NCBI RefSeq assembly: GCF_002531575.1
Contig: NZ_NWTI01000001.1
Location: 62,001 to 126,000 of the forward strand
Length of the DNA: 64,000 bases
From: Bradyrhizobium sp. Y36
GTDB lineage: Bacteria > Pseudomonadota > Alphaproteobacteria > Rhizobiales > Xanthobacteraceae
Reading direction: 5' to 3'
The translations under genes and the position numbers were made by a program. How positions within the stretch are numbered: position 1 is the first letter of the stretch; every line of letters starts with the position of its first letter. Shown piece by piece: positions 10,527 through 18,327 of the stretch. The notes under the pieces are model-generated. The model made no database searches, was not told the DNA's origin, and saw only the letters and a program-made list of their open reading frames with translations.

Positions 10527-11812
10527 GCGTCGAGATTACCAAGCTTGCCTCCGGCCTGACCGTCGTCACCGACAAGATGCCTCATCTGGAGACCGCCGCG
10601 CTCGGCGTCTGGGCCGGCGTCGGCGGGCGCGACGAGAAACCGAACGAGCATGGCATCTCGCATCTGCTCGAGCACATGGCGTTCAAGGGCACGACGAAGC
10701 GCTCCTCGCGCGAGATCGTCGAGGAAATCGAGGCGGTCGGCGGCGACCTCAATGCCGGCACCTCGACCGAGACGACGTCCTATTACGCGCGGGTGCTGAA
10801 GGCCGACGTCCCGCTCGCGCTCGACGTGCTCGCCGACATCCTGGCCAATCCCGCCTTCGAGCCGGACGAGCTGGAGCGCGAGAAGAACGTCATCGTGCAG
10901 GAGATCGGAGCTGCGCAGGACACGCCCGACGACGTCGTGTTCGAGCATCTCAACGAGCTCTGCTATCCCGACCAGCCGATGGGCCGCTCGCTGCTCGGCA
11001 CGGCCAAGACGCTGCGCAGCTTCAACCGCGACATGCTGCGCGGCTATCTCTCGACGCATTATCGCGGGCCCGACATGGTGGTGGCGGCGGCCGGCGCGGT
11101 CGATCACAGCCAGGTGGTCGCCGAGGCCGAGAAGCGCTTTGCGAGTTTCGAGGCGGCGCCGGGCCCGAAGCCGCAAACCGCCCAGTTCGGCAAGGGCGGC
11201 GCCAAGGTGGTGCATCGCGAGCTGGAGCAGGCGCATTTGACGCTGGCCCTGGAAGGCGTGCCGCAGGCCGACGCGTCGCTGTTCTCGCTCCAGGTCTTCA
11301 CCAACATCCTCGGCGGCGGAATGTCGTCGCGCCTGTTCCAGGAGGTGCGCGAGAAGCGCGGTCTCTGTTACTCGATCTACTCGTTCCACGCGCCCTATAC
11401 CGACACCGGCTTCTTCGGCCTCTACACCGGCACCGATCCGGCCGATGCGCCGGAGATGATGGAGGTCGTGGTCGACATCATGAACGAGTCGGTGGAAACG
11501 CTGGCCGAGGCCGAGATCGCACGGGCCAAGGCGCAGATGAAGGCGGGCCTCCTGATGGCGCTGGAGAGCTGCTCGTCTCGCGCCGAGCAGCTCGCCCGGC
11601 ATGTTCTCGCCTATGGGCGGCCGCAGACGGTCGAGGAGCTGGTGGCCCGGATCGACGCCGTCAGCGTCGAATCGACCCGGGACGCGGCGCGCGCGCTGCT
11701 GGCGCGGAGCCGGCCTGCCGTTGTCGCATTGGGCAGTGGCAGGGGTCTGGACACCGCGGTATCTTTTGCGGAAGGATTGACCCGGGCGCGTGCCAAGGCG
11801 CGGCTGCATTAG
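10523..11812 (+). CDS. M16 family zinc metallopeptidase (processing-peptidase-like)
   Basis: 429 aa. The inverted zinc motif HxxEH is seen in GISHLLEHMAFKGTTKR, with the downstream glutamate region ELEREKNVIVQEIGAAQDTP. It resembles the beta subunit of mitochondrial processing peptidase and bacterial PepR/YmxG-type peptidases. ATG 10523 overlaps the thrC stop. The thrC-M16 pairing is common in alphaproteobacteria; any functional link to threonine synthesis is unclear. The physiological substrate is unknown. Confidence 0.93.
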   Translation: MSVEITKLASGLTVVTDKMPHLETAALGVWAGVGGRDEKPNEHGISHLLEHMAFKGTTKRSSREIVEEIEAVGGDLNAGTSTETTSYYARVLKADVPLALDVLADILANPAFEPDELEREKNVIVQEIGAAQDTPDDVVFEHLNELCYPDQPMGRSLLGTAKTLRSFNRDMLRGYLSTHYRGPDMVVAAAGAVDHSQVVAEAEKRFASFEAAPGPKPQTAQFGKGGAKVVHRELEQAHLTLALEGVPQADASLFSLQVFTNILGGGMSSRLFQEVREKRGLCYSIYSFHAPYTDTGFFGLYTGTDPADAPEMMEVVVDIMNESVETLAEAEIARAKAQMKAGLLMALESCSSRAEQLARHVLAYGRPQTVEELVARIDAVSVESTRDAARALLARSRPAVVALGSGRGLDTAVSFAEGLTRARAKARLH

Positions 11813-11852
11813 GGAGCCGCGCAACGGCGAGACCGCCCCGGGAAGCATCACC

Positions 11853-12440
11853 ATGGCCCTCTTTCGCCTGCCGTCCAGTGGACCCGCCGCCCTTGCGCCG
11901 CGCGGTAACGGGCTGTTGCTGCGCGCACCACAGATGTCGGACTTCCTGCAATGGGCGCATTTGCGCGAAACCAGCCGCGATTACCTGACGCCCTGGGAGC
12001 CGATCTGGCCCTCGGACGATCTGACGCGCTCCGGCTTCCGTCGTCGCCTGCGCCGCTATTCCGAGGACATCGCCGCGGACCGCTCCTATCCCTTTCTGAT
12101 CTTTCGCGAGCTCGACGGCGCAATGGTCGGCGGTATCACGCTGGCCAATGTCCGGCGCGGCATCGTGCAAGCCGGAACCATCGGTTACTGGGTCGGTCAG
12201 CCCCATGCGCATCGCGGCTACATGACGGCGGCGCTGCGGGTGCTGCTGCCGACGCTGTTCGGCGAGCTCAACCTGCATCGGGTGGAGGCGGCCTGCATCC
12301 CCACCAATGCGCCCTCGATTCGGGTGCTGGAGAAATGCGGCTTCTCCCGCGAGGGTCTGGCGCGCCGCTATCTCTGCATCAACGGGATTTGGCAGGACCA
12401 TTTGCTGTTCGGCCTGTTGCACGAGGATTTCCGCGGCTGA
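11853..12440 (+). CDS. GNAT N-acetyltransferase, RimJ/RimL-like
   Basis: 195 aa. The N-terminal part (LLLRAPQMSDFLQWAHLRETSRDYLTPWEP) and the acetyl-CoA binding region (IGYWVGQPHAHRGYMTAALRVLL) followed by NLHRVEAACIPTNAPSIRVLEKCGF are classic for RimJ/RimL-type acetyltransferases acting on protein N-termini or small amines. The substrate cannot be told from sequence. ATG 11853 is used although the frame opens earlier at 11790; the preceding residues do not resemble the family. It lies 40 bases after the peptidase gene, probably on the same transcript. Confidence 0.88.
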   Translation: MALFRLPSSGPAALAPRGNGLLLRAPQMSDFLQWAHLRETSRDYLTPWEPIWPSDDLTRSGFRRRLRRYSEDIAADRSYPFLIFRELDGAMVGGITLANVRRGIVQAGTIGYWVGQPHAHRGYMTAALRVLLPTLFGELNLHRVEAACIPTNAPSIRVLEKCGFSREGLARRYLCINGIWQDHLLFGLLHEDFRG

Positions 12441-12560
12441 GCCGCCCAATTCGCGCGGCCAAATCCCCCCTTTTTGCTGCCTTGGGTTCGCCGATTTTGG
12501 CGATATAAGGCGCAGGCCTACCGGGGATCCGCCGGGTTTTGTCATGGAGTTCGGGCTTTG

Positions 12561-13211
12561 ATGGGGAAGCAGTTTCGGTCATCGCGGAATGTGCTGCGGC
12601 GGATGCCGGCGATCGCACTTGCATTGTCGGTGTCGTTCACGGCGGTTTCGCCGGTTGCGGCGCAGTCGTTGACCGACCGCTTCAAGAGCCTGTTCGGCGG
12701 CAAGTCCGACGAGGCGGCCCCGCCCAAGCCAGCGCCCGCACCCGGCCAGCCGGCCGAAGACGATGTCGATTGCCCGCAGGTGACGGTGCGCGCAGGGGCC
12801 TCGACCTACGCGGTCGGCGCCTCCGGCAAGCCAGCCGTGGGCAATGAGATTCGATTCCAGGCCACGATCACCAAGATGGCGCGCGAATGCGCCCGCAGCA
12901 GCGCCGGCATCACCGCCCGCATCGGGATTCAGGGCCGCGTCATCGCCGGCCCCGCGGGCGCGCCTGCCACCGTCGAGGTGCCGCTCCGCATCGCCATCGT
13001 GCAGGGCGGCGTCGGCGAGAAGGTGATCGCCTCGAAGGCCTATCGGACCACGGTCGAGATGACGGACGGCGGCAGCGTGCCGTTCACGTTCGTCGCCGAG
13101 GATCTGAGCTATCCGGTGCCGGCAGCTGCGGTCGCTGATTCCTATGTCTTCTACGTCGGCTTCGACCCGCAAGCGCTGTCGCCTGAGCCGAAGGGGCGGA
13201 AGAAGAAGTAG
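12561..13211 (+). CDS. Exported protein of unknown function
   Basis: 216 aa. The N-terminus MGKQFRSSRNVLRRMPAIA with a hydrophobic stretch ending VSPVAAQ is a Sec signal peptide, likely cut after AAQ. A Pro/Ala-rich linker (APPKPAPAPGQPAED) leads to a probable beta-rich domain starting at DVDCPQVTVRAGASTY and containing a second cysteine (ECARSS), possibly disulfide bonded. The C-terminus is basic (PKGRKKK). I do not recognise the family by name; similar proteins are, from memory, restricted to Bradyrhizobium and relatives. It is followed directly by palindromic repeats. Confidence 0.72.
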   Translation: MGKQFRSSRNVLRRMPAIALALSVSFTAVSPVAAQSLTDRFKSLFGGKSDEAAPPKPAPAPGQPAEDDVDCPQVTVRAGASTYAVGASGKPAVGNEIRFQATITKMARECARSSAGITARIGIQGRVIAGPAGAPATVEVPLRIAIVQGGVGEKVIASKAYRTTVEMTDGGSVPFTFVAEDLSYPVPAAAVADSYVFYVGFDPQALSPEPKGRKKK

Positions 13212-13230
13212 GGGCTGCGGCGCATTCGGT

Positions 13231-13331
13231 GTCATGCCCCGCGCAGGCGGGGCATCCAGTACGCCGCGGCCTATCGGCTTAAGCACAACAGCCTCTGGGA
13301 TACTGGATCACCCGCTTTCGCGGGTGATGAC
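13231..13331. repeat. REP-type palindromic doublet
   Basis: Two GC-rich hairpins in inverted orientation: GTCATGCCCC...GGGGCATCCAGTA at the left end and TACTGGATCACCCGC...GCGGGTGATGAC at the right. The same architecture recurs at 13447, 13666, 13884 and 27718. Non-coding. Confidence 0.85.
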
Positions 13332-13353
13332 ATCCGGTTTGTCGCCGCAGATT

Positions 13354-14008
13354 GCCCAACAAAAAAGCCGGCGCTCATCGCGCCGGCTGTTTGACTGGTG
13401 GAAGGCAAGTCCCTCAGTTCAGCTTCTGCCTGCAGCGATCTCAACTGTCATTGCCCGCGAAGGCGGGCAATCCAGTATTCCAGAGGCGGTGCGGCAAGAG
13501 CCGAGAAGCCGCAGCGTACTGGATCACCCGCCTTCGCGGGTGATGACACCGGGATTGCGGATGCTGTTACCCGCCCAACAAAAAAGCCGGCGCTGATCGC
13601 GCCGGCTTTTTGACTGGGTGAAGGCAAGTCCCTCAGTTCAGCTTCTGCCTGCAGCGCTCTCAACTGTCATTGCCCGCGAACGCGGGCAATCCAGTATTCC
13701 AGAGGCGGTGCGGCAAGAGCCGAGAAGCCGCAGCGTACTGGATCACCCGCTTCGCGGGTGATGACACCGGCATTGTGGATGCTGTTACCCGCCCAACAAA
13801 AAAGCCGGCGCTGATCGCGCCGGCTTTTTGACTGGGTGAAGGCAAGTCCCTCAGTTCAGCTTCTGCCTGCAGCGCTCTCAACTGTCATTGCCCGCGAAGG
13901 CGGGCAATCCAGTATTCCAGAGGCGGTGCGGCAAGAGCCGAGAAGCCGCAGCGTACTGGATCACCCGCTTCGCGGGTGATGACACCGGCATTGTGGATGC
14001 TGTTACCC
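13354..14008. repeat. Tandem array: three 218-219-bp units copied from the atpF 3' end
   Basis: Units begin at 13354, 13573 and 13791, each starting GCCCAACAAAAAAGCCGGCG; a fourth, partial unit at 14009 is the authentic atpF terminator and 3' end. Each unit holds a bidirectional hairpin terminator, a 22-base stretch identical to the last six codons and stop of atpF (on + strand CCCTCAGTTCAGCTTCTGCC plus TG), and a REP doublet. The units are nearly identical. ORFs read through them on the minus strand merely translate the repeat. Confidence 0.92.
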
Positions 14009-14013
14009 GCCCA

Positions 14014-14048
14014 ACAAAAAAGCCGGCGCTCAACGCGCCGGCTTTTTG
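14014..14048 (-). terminator. Terminator of the F0 ATP synthase operon
   Basis: AGCCGGCG (14021-14028) pairs with CGCCGGCT (14036-14043). On the minus strand the hairpin is followed by TTTTTTGTT. It lies about 20 bases after the atpF stop, and three extra copies follow in the tandem array. Confidence 0.85.
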
Positions 14049-14066
14049 ATCGGTGAGGCAAATCCC

Positions 14067-14552
14067 TCAGTTCAGCTTCTGCCTGACTTCGCTGATGCCC
14101 TTGGCGAGCAGGTCGTCGGCGATCTGGCCCTTGACCGACTGCGACAGGATCGTGGAGGCAGCCTGGACGGCGGCTTCCGCGGCTGCGGCGCGGACATCGG
14201 CCAGCGCCTGGGCCTCGGCGAGCGCAATCTTGCTCTCCGCGGTCTTGGTCCGGCGGGCGACGAAGTCTTCCACCTTCGCCTTGGCGTCGGCCGCGATGCG
14301 CTCGGCTTCGCTTCTGGCGTTGGCGATGATCTCGGCGGCCTCGCGTTCCGCCGAGGCGGTGCGCGCCTTGTAGTCGGCCAGAACCTTGGCCGCTTCCTGC
14401 TTGAGGCGCTGGGCGTCGTCGAGCTCGGCCTTGATGCGGTCGGCGCGATGATCGAGCGCGGTCATCGCCGACTTGAAGACCCCGAGATAGCCGAACAAGA
14501 CCATCAGGATCACGAAGGCGACGGCGACCCAAGTCTCCGGATCGAAGAACAT
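14067..14552 (-). CDS. atpF: ATP synthase F0 subunit b
   Basis: 161 aa. It has a short N-terminus with one membrane helix ([19 protein letters not shown]) and then a long charged, Ala-rich helix (residues about 30-130), the peripheral stalk that joins F0 to F1. The start [13 protein letters not shown] is typical of alphaproteobacterial b subunits. It is the last gene of the F0 operon, 5 bases after b'. Its final codons and stop are duplicated in the downstream repeat array. Confidence 0.95.
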   Translation of the reverse strand: MFFDPETWVAVAFVILMVLFGYLGVFKSAMTALDHRADRIKAELDDAQRLKQEAAKVLADYKARTASAEREAAEIIANARSEAERIAADAKAKVEDFVARRTKTAESKIALAEAQALADVRAAAAEAAVQAASTILSQSVKGQIADDLLAKGISEVRQKLN

Positions 14553-14557
14553 ATCGA

Positions 14558-15124
14558 CTAACCCTTCAAGGACGCGTCAACGGCAGCATTGACCGAGGCC
14601 GCATCCGGAACGACGCCGGTGAGCTGCTGCACGATCTGGCCTGCCGCATCGGCCGCGATGCCGCGGACGTTGCTCATGGCGGCGGCGCGGGTCGAGGCGA
14701 TGGTCTTCTCCGCCCCGGCGAGCTTGGCCGCCAATTGTTCTTCCAGCGCCTTGCGCTCGGCGTCGGCCTGCGCATTCGCCTTGTCGCGGGATTCGTTGCC
14801 GATCGCCTGTGCCCGCGTGCGCGCCGAGGCGAGCTCGCTTTCATAGGCCTTCAGCGCCGCCTCGGACTGATCCTTCAGCTTCTGCGCCTCAGTGAGGTCA
14901 CCCTCGATCTTGTTCTGACGCGCCTCGATCGCACCGCCGACCTTCGGCAGAGCGAGCTTGGACACGATCACGTAAAGCAGGACGAAGAAGATCGCGAGCG
15001 ACACCAGCTGCGAAGCAAAAGTGCTGCTCTCGAACGGCGGAAAACCGCCGCCGTGATGACCGCCATCGGCTTCGGTGTGAGCGCCCGCCGCCGGACCTTT
15101 TGCCCCGCCATGACTCTCGGCCAT
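14558..15124 (-). CDS. atpG: ATP synthase F0 subunit b'
   Basis: 188 aa. The Gly/His-rich N-terminal extension ([21 protein letters not shown]) precedes a membrane helix ([21 protein letters not shown]) and a long amphipathic helix. This is the second peripheral-stalk subunit found in photosynthetic bacteria and alphaproteobacteria, which pairs with b as a heterodimer. The symbol atpG is used for b' in rhizobia and should not be confused with the F1 gamma gene. Sits between atpE and atpF. Confidence 0.93.
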   Translation of the reverse strand: MAESHGGAKGPAAGAHTEADGGHHGGGFPPFESSTFASQLVSLAIFFVLLYVIVSKLALPKVGGAIEARQNKIEGDLTEAQKLKDQSEAALKAYESELASARTRAQAIGNESRDKANAQADAERKALEEQLAAKLAGAEKTIASTRAAAMSNVRGIAADAAGQIVQQLTGVVPDAASVNAAVDASLKG

Positions 15125-15185
15125 GGAGTACTCCTGTTGCTGTCACGCGCCGCTTCGGATGAAGCGGCGCGAAAGAAGTCGTTCT

Positions 15186-15413
15186 TTAGAAAACGAACAG
15201 CAGAAGCAGCGCGATCAGCAGCGAGAAGATGCCGAGCGCTTCGGTCACGGCGAAGCCGAAGATCAGGTTGCCGAACTGGCCCTGAGCGGCCGACGGATTG
15301 CGGACGGCTGCGGCGAGGTAGTTGCCGAAGATCACGCCCACGCCGACGCCCGCACCGCCCATGCCGATGCACGCGATGCCCGCGCCGATAAGTTTTGCTG
15401 CTGCCGGATCCAT
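15186..15413 (-). CDS. atpE: ATP synthase F0 subunit c
   Basis: 75 aa, two membrane helices forming the rotor ring. The loop [13 protein letters not shown] is the conserved polar loop, and the proton-carrying carboxylate is the Glu in [20 protein letters not shown] (residue 58). Start [20 protein letters not shown] is characteristic. The reading frame is open far upstream, but ATG 15413 is fixed by family length and the preceding AAGGAG-type site (complement of 15420-15428). Confidence 0.97.
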   Translation of the reverse strand: MDPAAAKLIGAGIACIGMGGAGVGVGVIFGNYLAAAVRNPSAAQGQFGNLIFGFAVTEALGIFSLLIALLLLFVF

Positions 15414-15466
15414 TTTAGACTCCTTGGAAGAAAGATTGGGTTGTGGGTGGAAATTCCCCGGACCGC

Positions 15467-16216
15467 TCAGTGTCCCGGATGAATGGCGTCGTTGAGGTAG
15501 ATGCAGGTCAGGATCGCAAACACATAGGCTTGCAGGAACGCGACCAGAATCTCGAGGGCGTAGAGCGCGATCGTGAGCGCCAGCGGCAGCACGCCGCCGA
15601 CCCAGCCGATGGCGCCGAGCGAGAAGCCCAGCATGGCGACGAAGCCCGCGAACACCTTCAGCGCGATGTGGCCGGCCAGCATGTTGGCGAACAGACGAAT
15701 GCTGTGCGAGACCGGCCGCAGGAAGAACGACAGGACCTCGATGAACATGACCAGCGGCAGGACGTAACCGGGGACGCCGTGGGGAACGAAAATCTTGAAG
15801 AACTTCACGCCGTTCTTGGCGATGCCGTAGATCAGCACGGTGAAGAAGACCAGCAGCGCCAGCCCCGCGGTGACGATCAGATGACTCGAGATCGTGAAGG
15901 TGTAGGGAATGATGCCGACCAGGTTCGAGACGCAGATGAACATGAACAGCGAGAAGATCAGCGGGAAGAACTTCATGCCTTCCGAGCCGGCCGTCGAACG
16001 GATGGTCGAGGCGACGAACTCGTAGGAGATTTCGGCGACCGACTGCAGGCGGCCCGGAACCAGCTGCGTGCCGCTGGCGAGCATCAGGAGCGAGATGATC
16101 GCGACTGCCACCAGCATGTAGAGCGACGAATTGGTGAAGGCGATCGTGTGATTGCCGATATGGCCGATCGTGAAGAGAGGCTCGATGTTGAACTGGTGGA
16201 TTGGATCGATTTTCAT
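15467..16216 (-). CDS. atpB: ATP synthase F0 subunit a
   Basis: 249 aa, multi-pass subunit forming the proton half-channels against the c ring. Begins [15 protein letters not shown]. The essential arginine lies in [19 protein letters not shown], and the C-terminal helix [22 protein letters not shown] matches the conserved Gln/Tyr helix. It is second in the operon atpI-atpB-atpE-b'-b, as expected when F0 genes are separated from the F1 operon. Confidence 0.97.
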   Translation of the reverse strand: MKIDPIHQFNIEPLFTIGHIGNHTIAFTNSSLYMLVAVAIISLLMLASGTQLVPGRLQSVAEISYEFVASTIRSTAGSEGMKFFPLIFSLFMFICVSNLVGIIPYTFTISSHLIVTAGLALLVFFTVLIYGIAKNGVKFFKIFVPHGVPGYVLPLVMFIEVLSFFLRPVSHSIRLFANMLAGHIALKVFAGFVAMLGFSLGAIGWVGGVLPLALTIALYALEILVAFLQAYVFAILTCIYLNDAIHPGH

Positions 16217-16328
16217 CGGCTCGGCATCTCTTGGTCTGCCGGGCGATGCCGGCGGGTCTCGGTCTGCCGGCCGGGCCGGCCCGTACCGGCGGAACCGGCA
16301 CGATCATTCCTCTCCTGGTGGGATTGCC

Positions 16329-16703
16329 TTACGAACCACCGCGCCTGTTTTGACCCGCGCCCGCCGACCTCACCACATTCACCACGCCGGCCACGAAGCC
16401 GAGCAGCAGGAACACGATAAATCCGAAAGGCGACGTCGACAGCAAGCGGTCGAACCCCCAGCCAATCCCCGCTCCGACAGCGACACCGGCGACCAACTCG
16501 GAGGATAACCGAAAACCAAGCGCCATCGCCGAGGCTCTGGCCGCTCCGTCTCCACCGTCACCTGCGGGTTGCTCGGTCTTGATCCGGCGGCCGCGAAATT
16601 CGGACAACCGCTGATCGAGACTTCCGAGCCGTTCGGAAAGCGCAGCTTCCTCGGACGATCTATCGCGATCTCCATTCTCGCCGTGTCCCGTGCCCTGTGT
16701 CAT
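16329..16703 (-). CDS. atpI: AtpI-type F0F1 assembly protein
   Basis: 124 aa. The N-terminal half is hydrophilic (SEEAALSERLGSLDQRLSEFR). The C-terminal half has two membrane helices with the glycine-rich signature LVAGVAVGAGIGWGFDRLLSTSPFG and FIVFLLLGFVAGVVNVVR. Proteins of this family lead F0 operons and assist c-ring assembly or ion homeostasis. It is 112 bases before atpB and the presumed first gene of the operon. Confidence 0.88.
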   Translation of the reverse strand: MTQGTGHGENGDRDRSSEEAALSERLGSLDQRLSEFRGRRIKTEQPAGDGGDGAARASAMALGFRLSSELVAGVAVGAGIGWGFDRLLSTSPFGFIVFLLLGFVAGVVNVVRSAGAGQNRRGGS

Positions 16704-17063
16704 GCAACGAAGACCCGAAACGCCGCGGCTGAATGGAAATTGCGCCCGCCACCCTCAAAAGCCGCGCGGACCATACTGATGGCCCATAATCAAGTCAAGC
16801 CAAGTCACGATTGCGTCTCTTTCGCTTATGCCATTGATTTTCTTGATAATATCGACGCGTGCGGCAGCGCTGCACACAGCGTGACGCCGCACCGCAGCAG
16901 CTCGCCTCACGATCGGCGGACACGGTTGCCATTTCGCCGCGCTGCCGGGATCAATGGGGATGGCTGGATCGTTCATGTCCGGCGGGTGTTTTGGGCGGCG
17001 GATCGCCTCGCCGGGGTGTAGAATTTGCGGGAGTGCCACCTACACGTCGTGGCGGAGAGCGCG
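16704..17063. other. Intergenic region with promoters for atpI and the exported-protein gene
   Basis: 360 bases between two divergent genes. A 94-codon open frame on the minus strand (16755-17039) has no recognisable domain and poor start context. A locally AT-richer stretch near 16780-16860 is where promoters would be expected, but I cannot identify a specific sigma-factor site. Confidence 0.5.
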
Positions 17064-17582
17064 ATGAGACCTGTGACATCATCCACAACATCCTGGCTGG
17101 CGGCGGCGGCGTTCGCCGCGGCGATGGCCGTCAGCGGCGGCCTCAAGGCCGCCCAATCCGCGCCCGATGGCGAAAACGGCCGCTACAGCATGACGCCGAT
17201 CCCCGAGGGCGTGCTACGGCTCGACACGCGCACGGGCACGGTTTCGACCTGCAGCAAGAACGGCGCCGGCTGGGCCTGCTACGCCGTGCCCGACGAACGG
17301 ACCGCGCTCGACGCCGAGATCGGCAGGCTCCAGGTCGAGGTCGAGAAGCTGAAAGGACAGCTCGCGGCGGGGCCGACGGTGTCGGGCAAGATCGACGAGG
17401 CGTTGCCGAAATCCGACCCGCTGAAGAAGGAGCCCAGGGTTGCCGAGGGCGAGCGCAAGATCGAGATCCCGCTGCCGAGCGACCAGGACGTCGATCGCGT
17501 GATGTCGTTTCTGGAAAAGGCCTGGCGGCGGCTGATCGACATGGCCAATCGCGTCCAGAAGGACGTGTCGGGCAGGATTTGA
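17064..17582 (+). CDS. Exported protein with coiled-coil segment, unknown function
   Basis: 172 aa. Signal peptide MRPVTSSTTSWLAAAAFAAAMAVSGGLKAAQSA, then a compact region GRYSMTPIPEGVLRLDTRTGTVSTC with two cysteines (TCSKNG, GWACYAVPDE), then a helical segment (LDAEIGRLQVEVEKLKGQL) predicted as coiled coil, and a charged C-terminus. ATG 17064 is selected by GGAG at 17054-17057. I recall similar Bradyrhizobium proteins described only as hypothetical. It may sit at the inner-membrane face or periplasm; no function can be given. Confidence 0.75.
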   Translation: MRPVTSSTTSWLAAAAFAAAMAVSGGLKAAQSAPDGENGRYSMTPIPEGVLRLDTRTGTVSTCSKNGAGWACYAVPDERTALDAEIGRLQVEVEKLKGQLAAGPTVSGKIDEALPKSDPLKKEPRVAEGERKIEIPLPSDQDVDRVMSFLEKAWRRLIDMANRVQKDVSGRI

Positions 17583-17616
17583 GGAGCCGTAGAAGCCTTC
17601 CACGCGTTGAGCTCTC

Positions 17617-17707
17617 GTAGGGTGGGCAAAGGCGCAAAGCGCCGTGCCCACGAAATCCCTACGACGATGAAGAAAGACGTGGGCACGCTTCGCTTTGCCC
17701 ACCCTAC
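17617..17707. repeat. Inverted repeat ending in GTAGGGTGGGCAAAG
   Basis: Perfect 15-base inverted ends (17617-17631 and 17693-17707) flank about 60 bases with internal hairpins. The same ends occur at 63514-63610 and, diverged, at 61680-61763. A dispersed non-coding palindrome. Confidence 0.85.
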
Positions 17708-17735
17708 GGCAGCCTCCCGAGTTGAGATATCTGTC

Positions 17736-18209
17736 ATGACATCCACCAAATCCGTCACCCGCTCGGCGCCGTCGTCGGTGCAGGCCACCACCATCGCTTC
17801 GTCATTGCTCACCGTGCAGACGTCCGGCCGCGGCTTCACCGATCTCACCAGCGAAGCGGCAAAATTCATCGGCGAGGTTCACGCCGGCGACGGCGCGTTG
17901 ACGCTGTTCATCCGCCATACCTCGGCCTCGCTGACGATTCAGGAGAACGCCGATCCTTCGGTGCTCGTCGACCTCACGACCGCGCTGTCCCGGCTCGCGC
18001 CGGAGAATGCCGGATGGACCCACGACACCGAAGGGCCGGACGACATGCCGGCCCACGTCAAGACGATGTTGACCGGCGCCTCGCTCCAGGTCCCGGTCCT
18101 GGGCGGCCGGCTCGCGCTCGGCACCTGGCAGGCGATCTATCTGATCGAGCATCGCAAGCGCCCGCACCGGCGCGAGGTGGTGCTGCAATTCGTCGGCAGC
18201 AATCAGTAG
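17736..18209 (+). CDS. YjbQ/UPF0047 family protein
   Basis: 157 aa. The full UPF0047 signature is visible: LFIRHTSASLTIQENADPSV with the conserved His, GWTHDTEGPDDMPAHVKTML and LGTWQAIYLIEHRKRPHRRE at the C-terminus. E. coli YjbQ has weak thiamine phosphate synthase activity, but the in vivo role of the family is uncertain. ATG 17736 is used; an earlier open frame runs through the repeat at 17617-17707 and is not coding. Confidence 0.9.
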   Translation: MTSTKSVTRSAPSSVQATTIASSLLTVQTSGRGFTDLTSEAAKFIGEVHAGDGALTLFIRHTSASLTIQENADPSVLVDLTTALSRLAPENAGWTHDTEGPDDMPAHVKTMLTGASLQVPVLGGRLALGTWQAIYLIEHRKRPHRREVVLQFVGSNQ

Positions 18210-18275
18210 GGCGTTTTCGCGCCAATCGCCGCCGGTTCGCGTCGGGAAGACGGCGTCGGCAAGCTGCCAAAACAA

Positions 18276-18303
18276 AACCGGCCGCGGGAGACCGCGGCCG
18301 GTT
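18276..18303 (-). terminator. Terminator of the MHS transporter gene
   Basis: AACCGGCCGCGG (18276-18287) pairs perfectly over 12 bp with 18292-18303 around GAGA. On the minus strand it is followed by TTGTTTTGG, so it ends the transporter transcript. Confidence 0.8.
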
Positions 18304-18327
18304 CGTGTTGTCGATCGCAGCCGTCGA

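Noticed and set aside
13448..13881. Two near-identical minus-strand ORFs ([12 protein letters not shown]...) suggesting a duplicated gene
   Set aside because: They translate the tandem repeat units, crossing terminator hairpins and REP palindromes; their similarity reflects the DNA repeat, not protein conservation.
13354..14090. Array considered as CRISPR
   Set aside because: Units are about 218 bases and nearly identical throughout, with no short repeats separated by unique spacers and no cas genes.
16755..17039. 94-codon minus-strand ORF upstream of atpI
   Set aside because: Low-confidence start, no recognised motif, lies in the promoter region between divergent genes.
17617..17735. Longer N-terminus for the YjbQ protein starting at 17607
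   Set aside because: The extra residues are encoded by the dispersed inverted repeat; family homology begins after ATG 17736.
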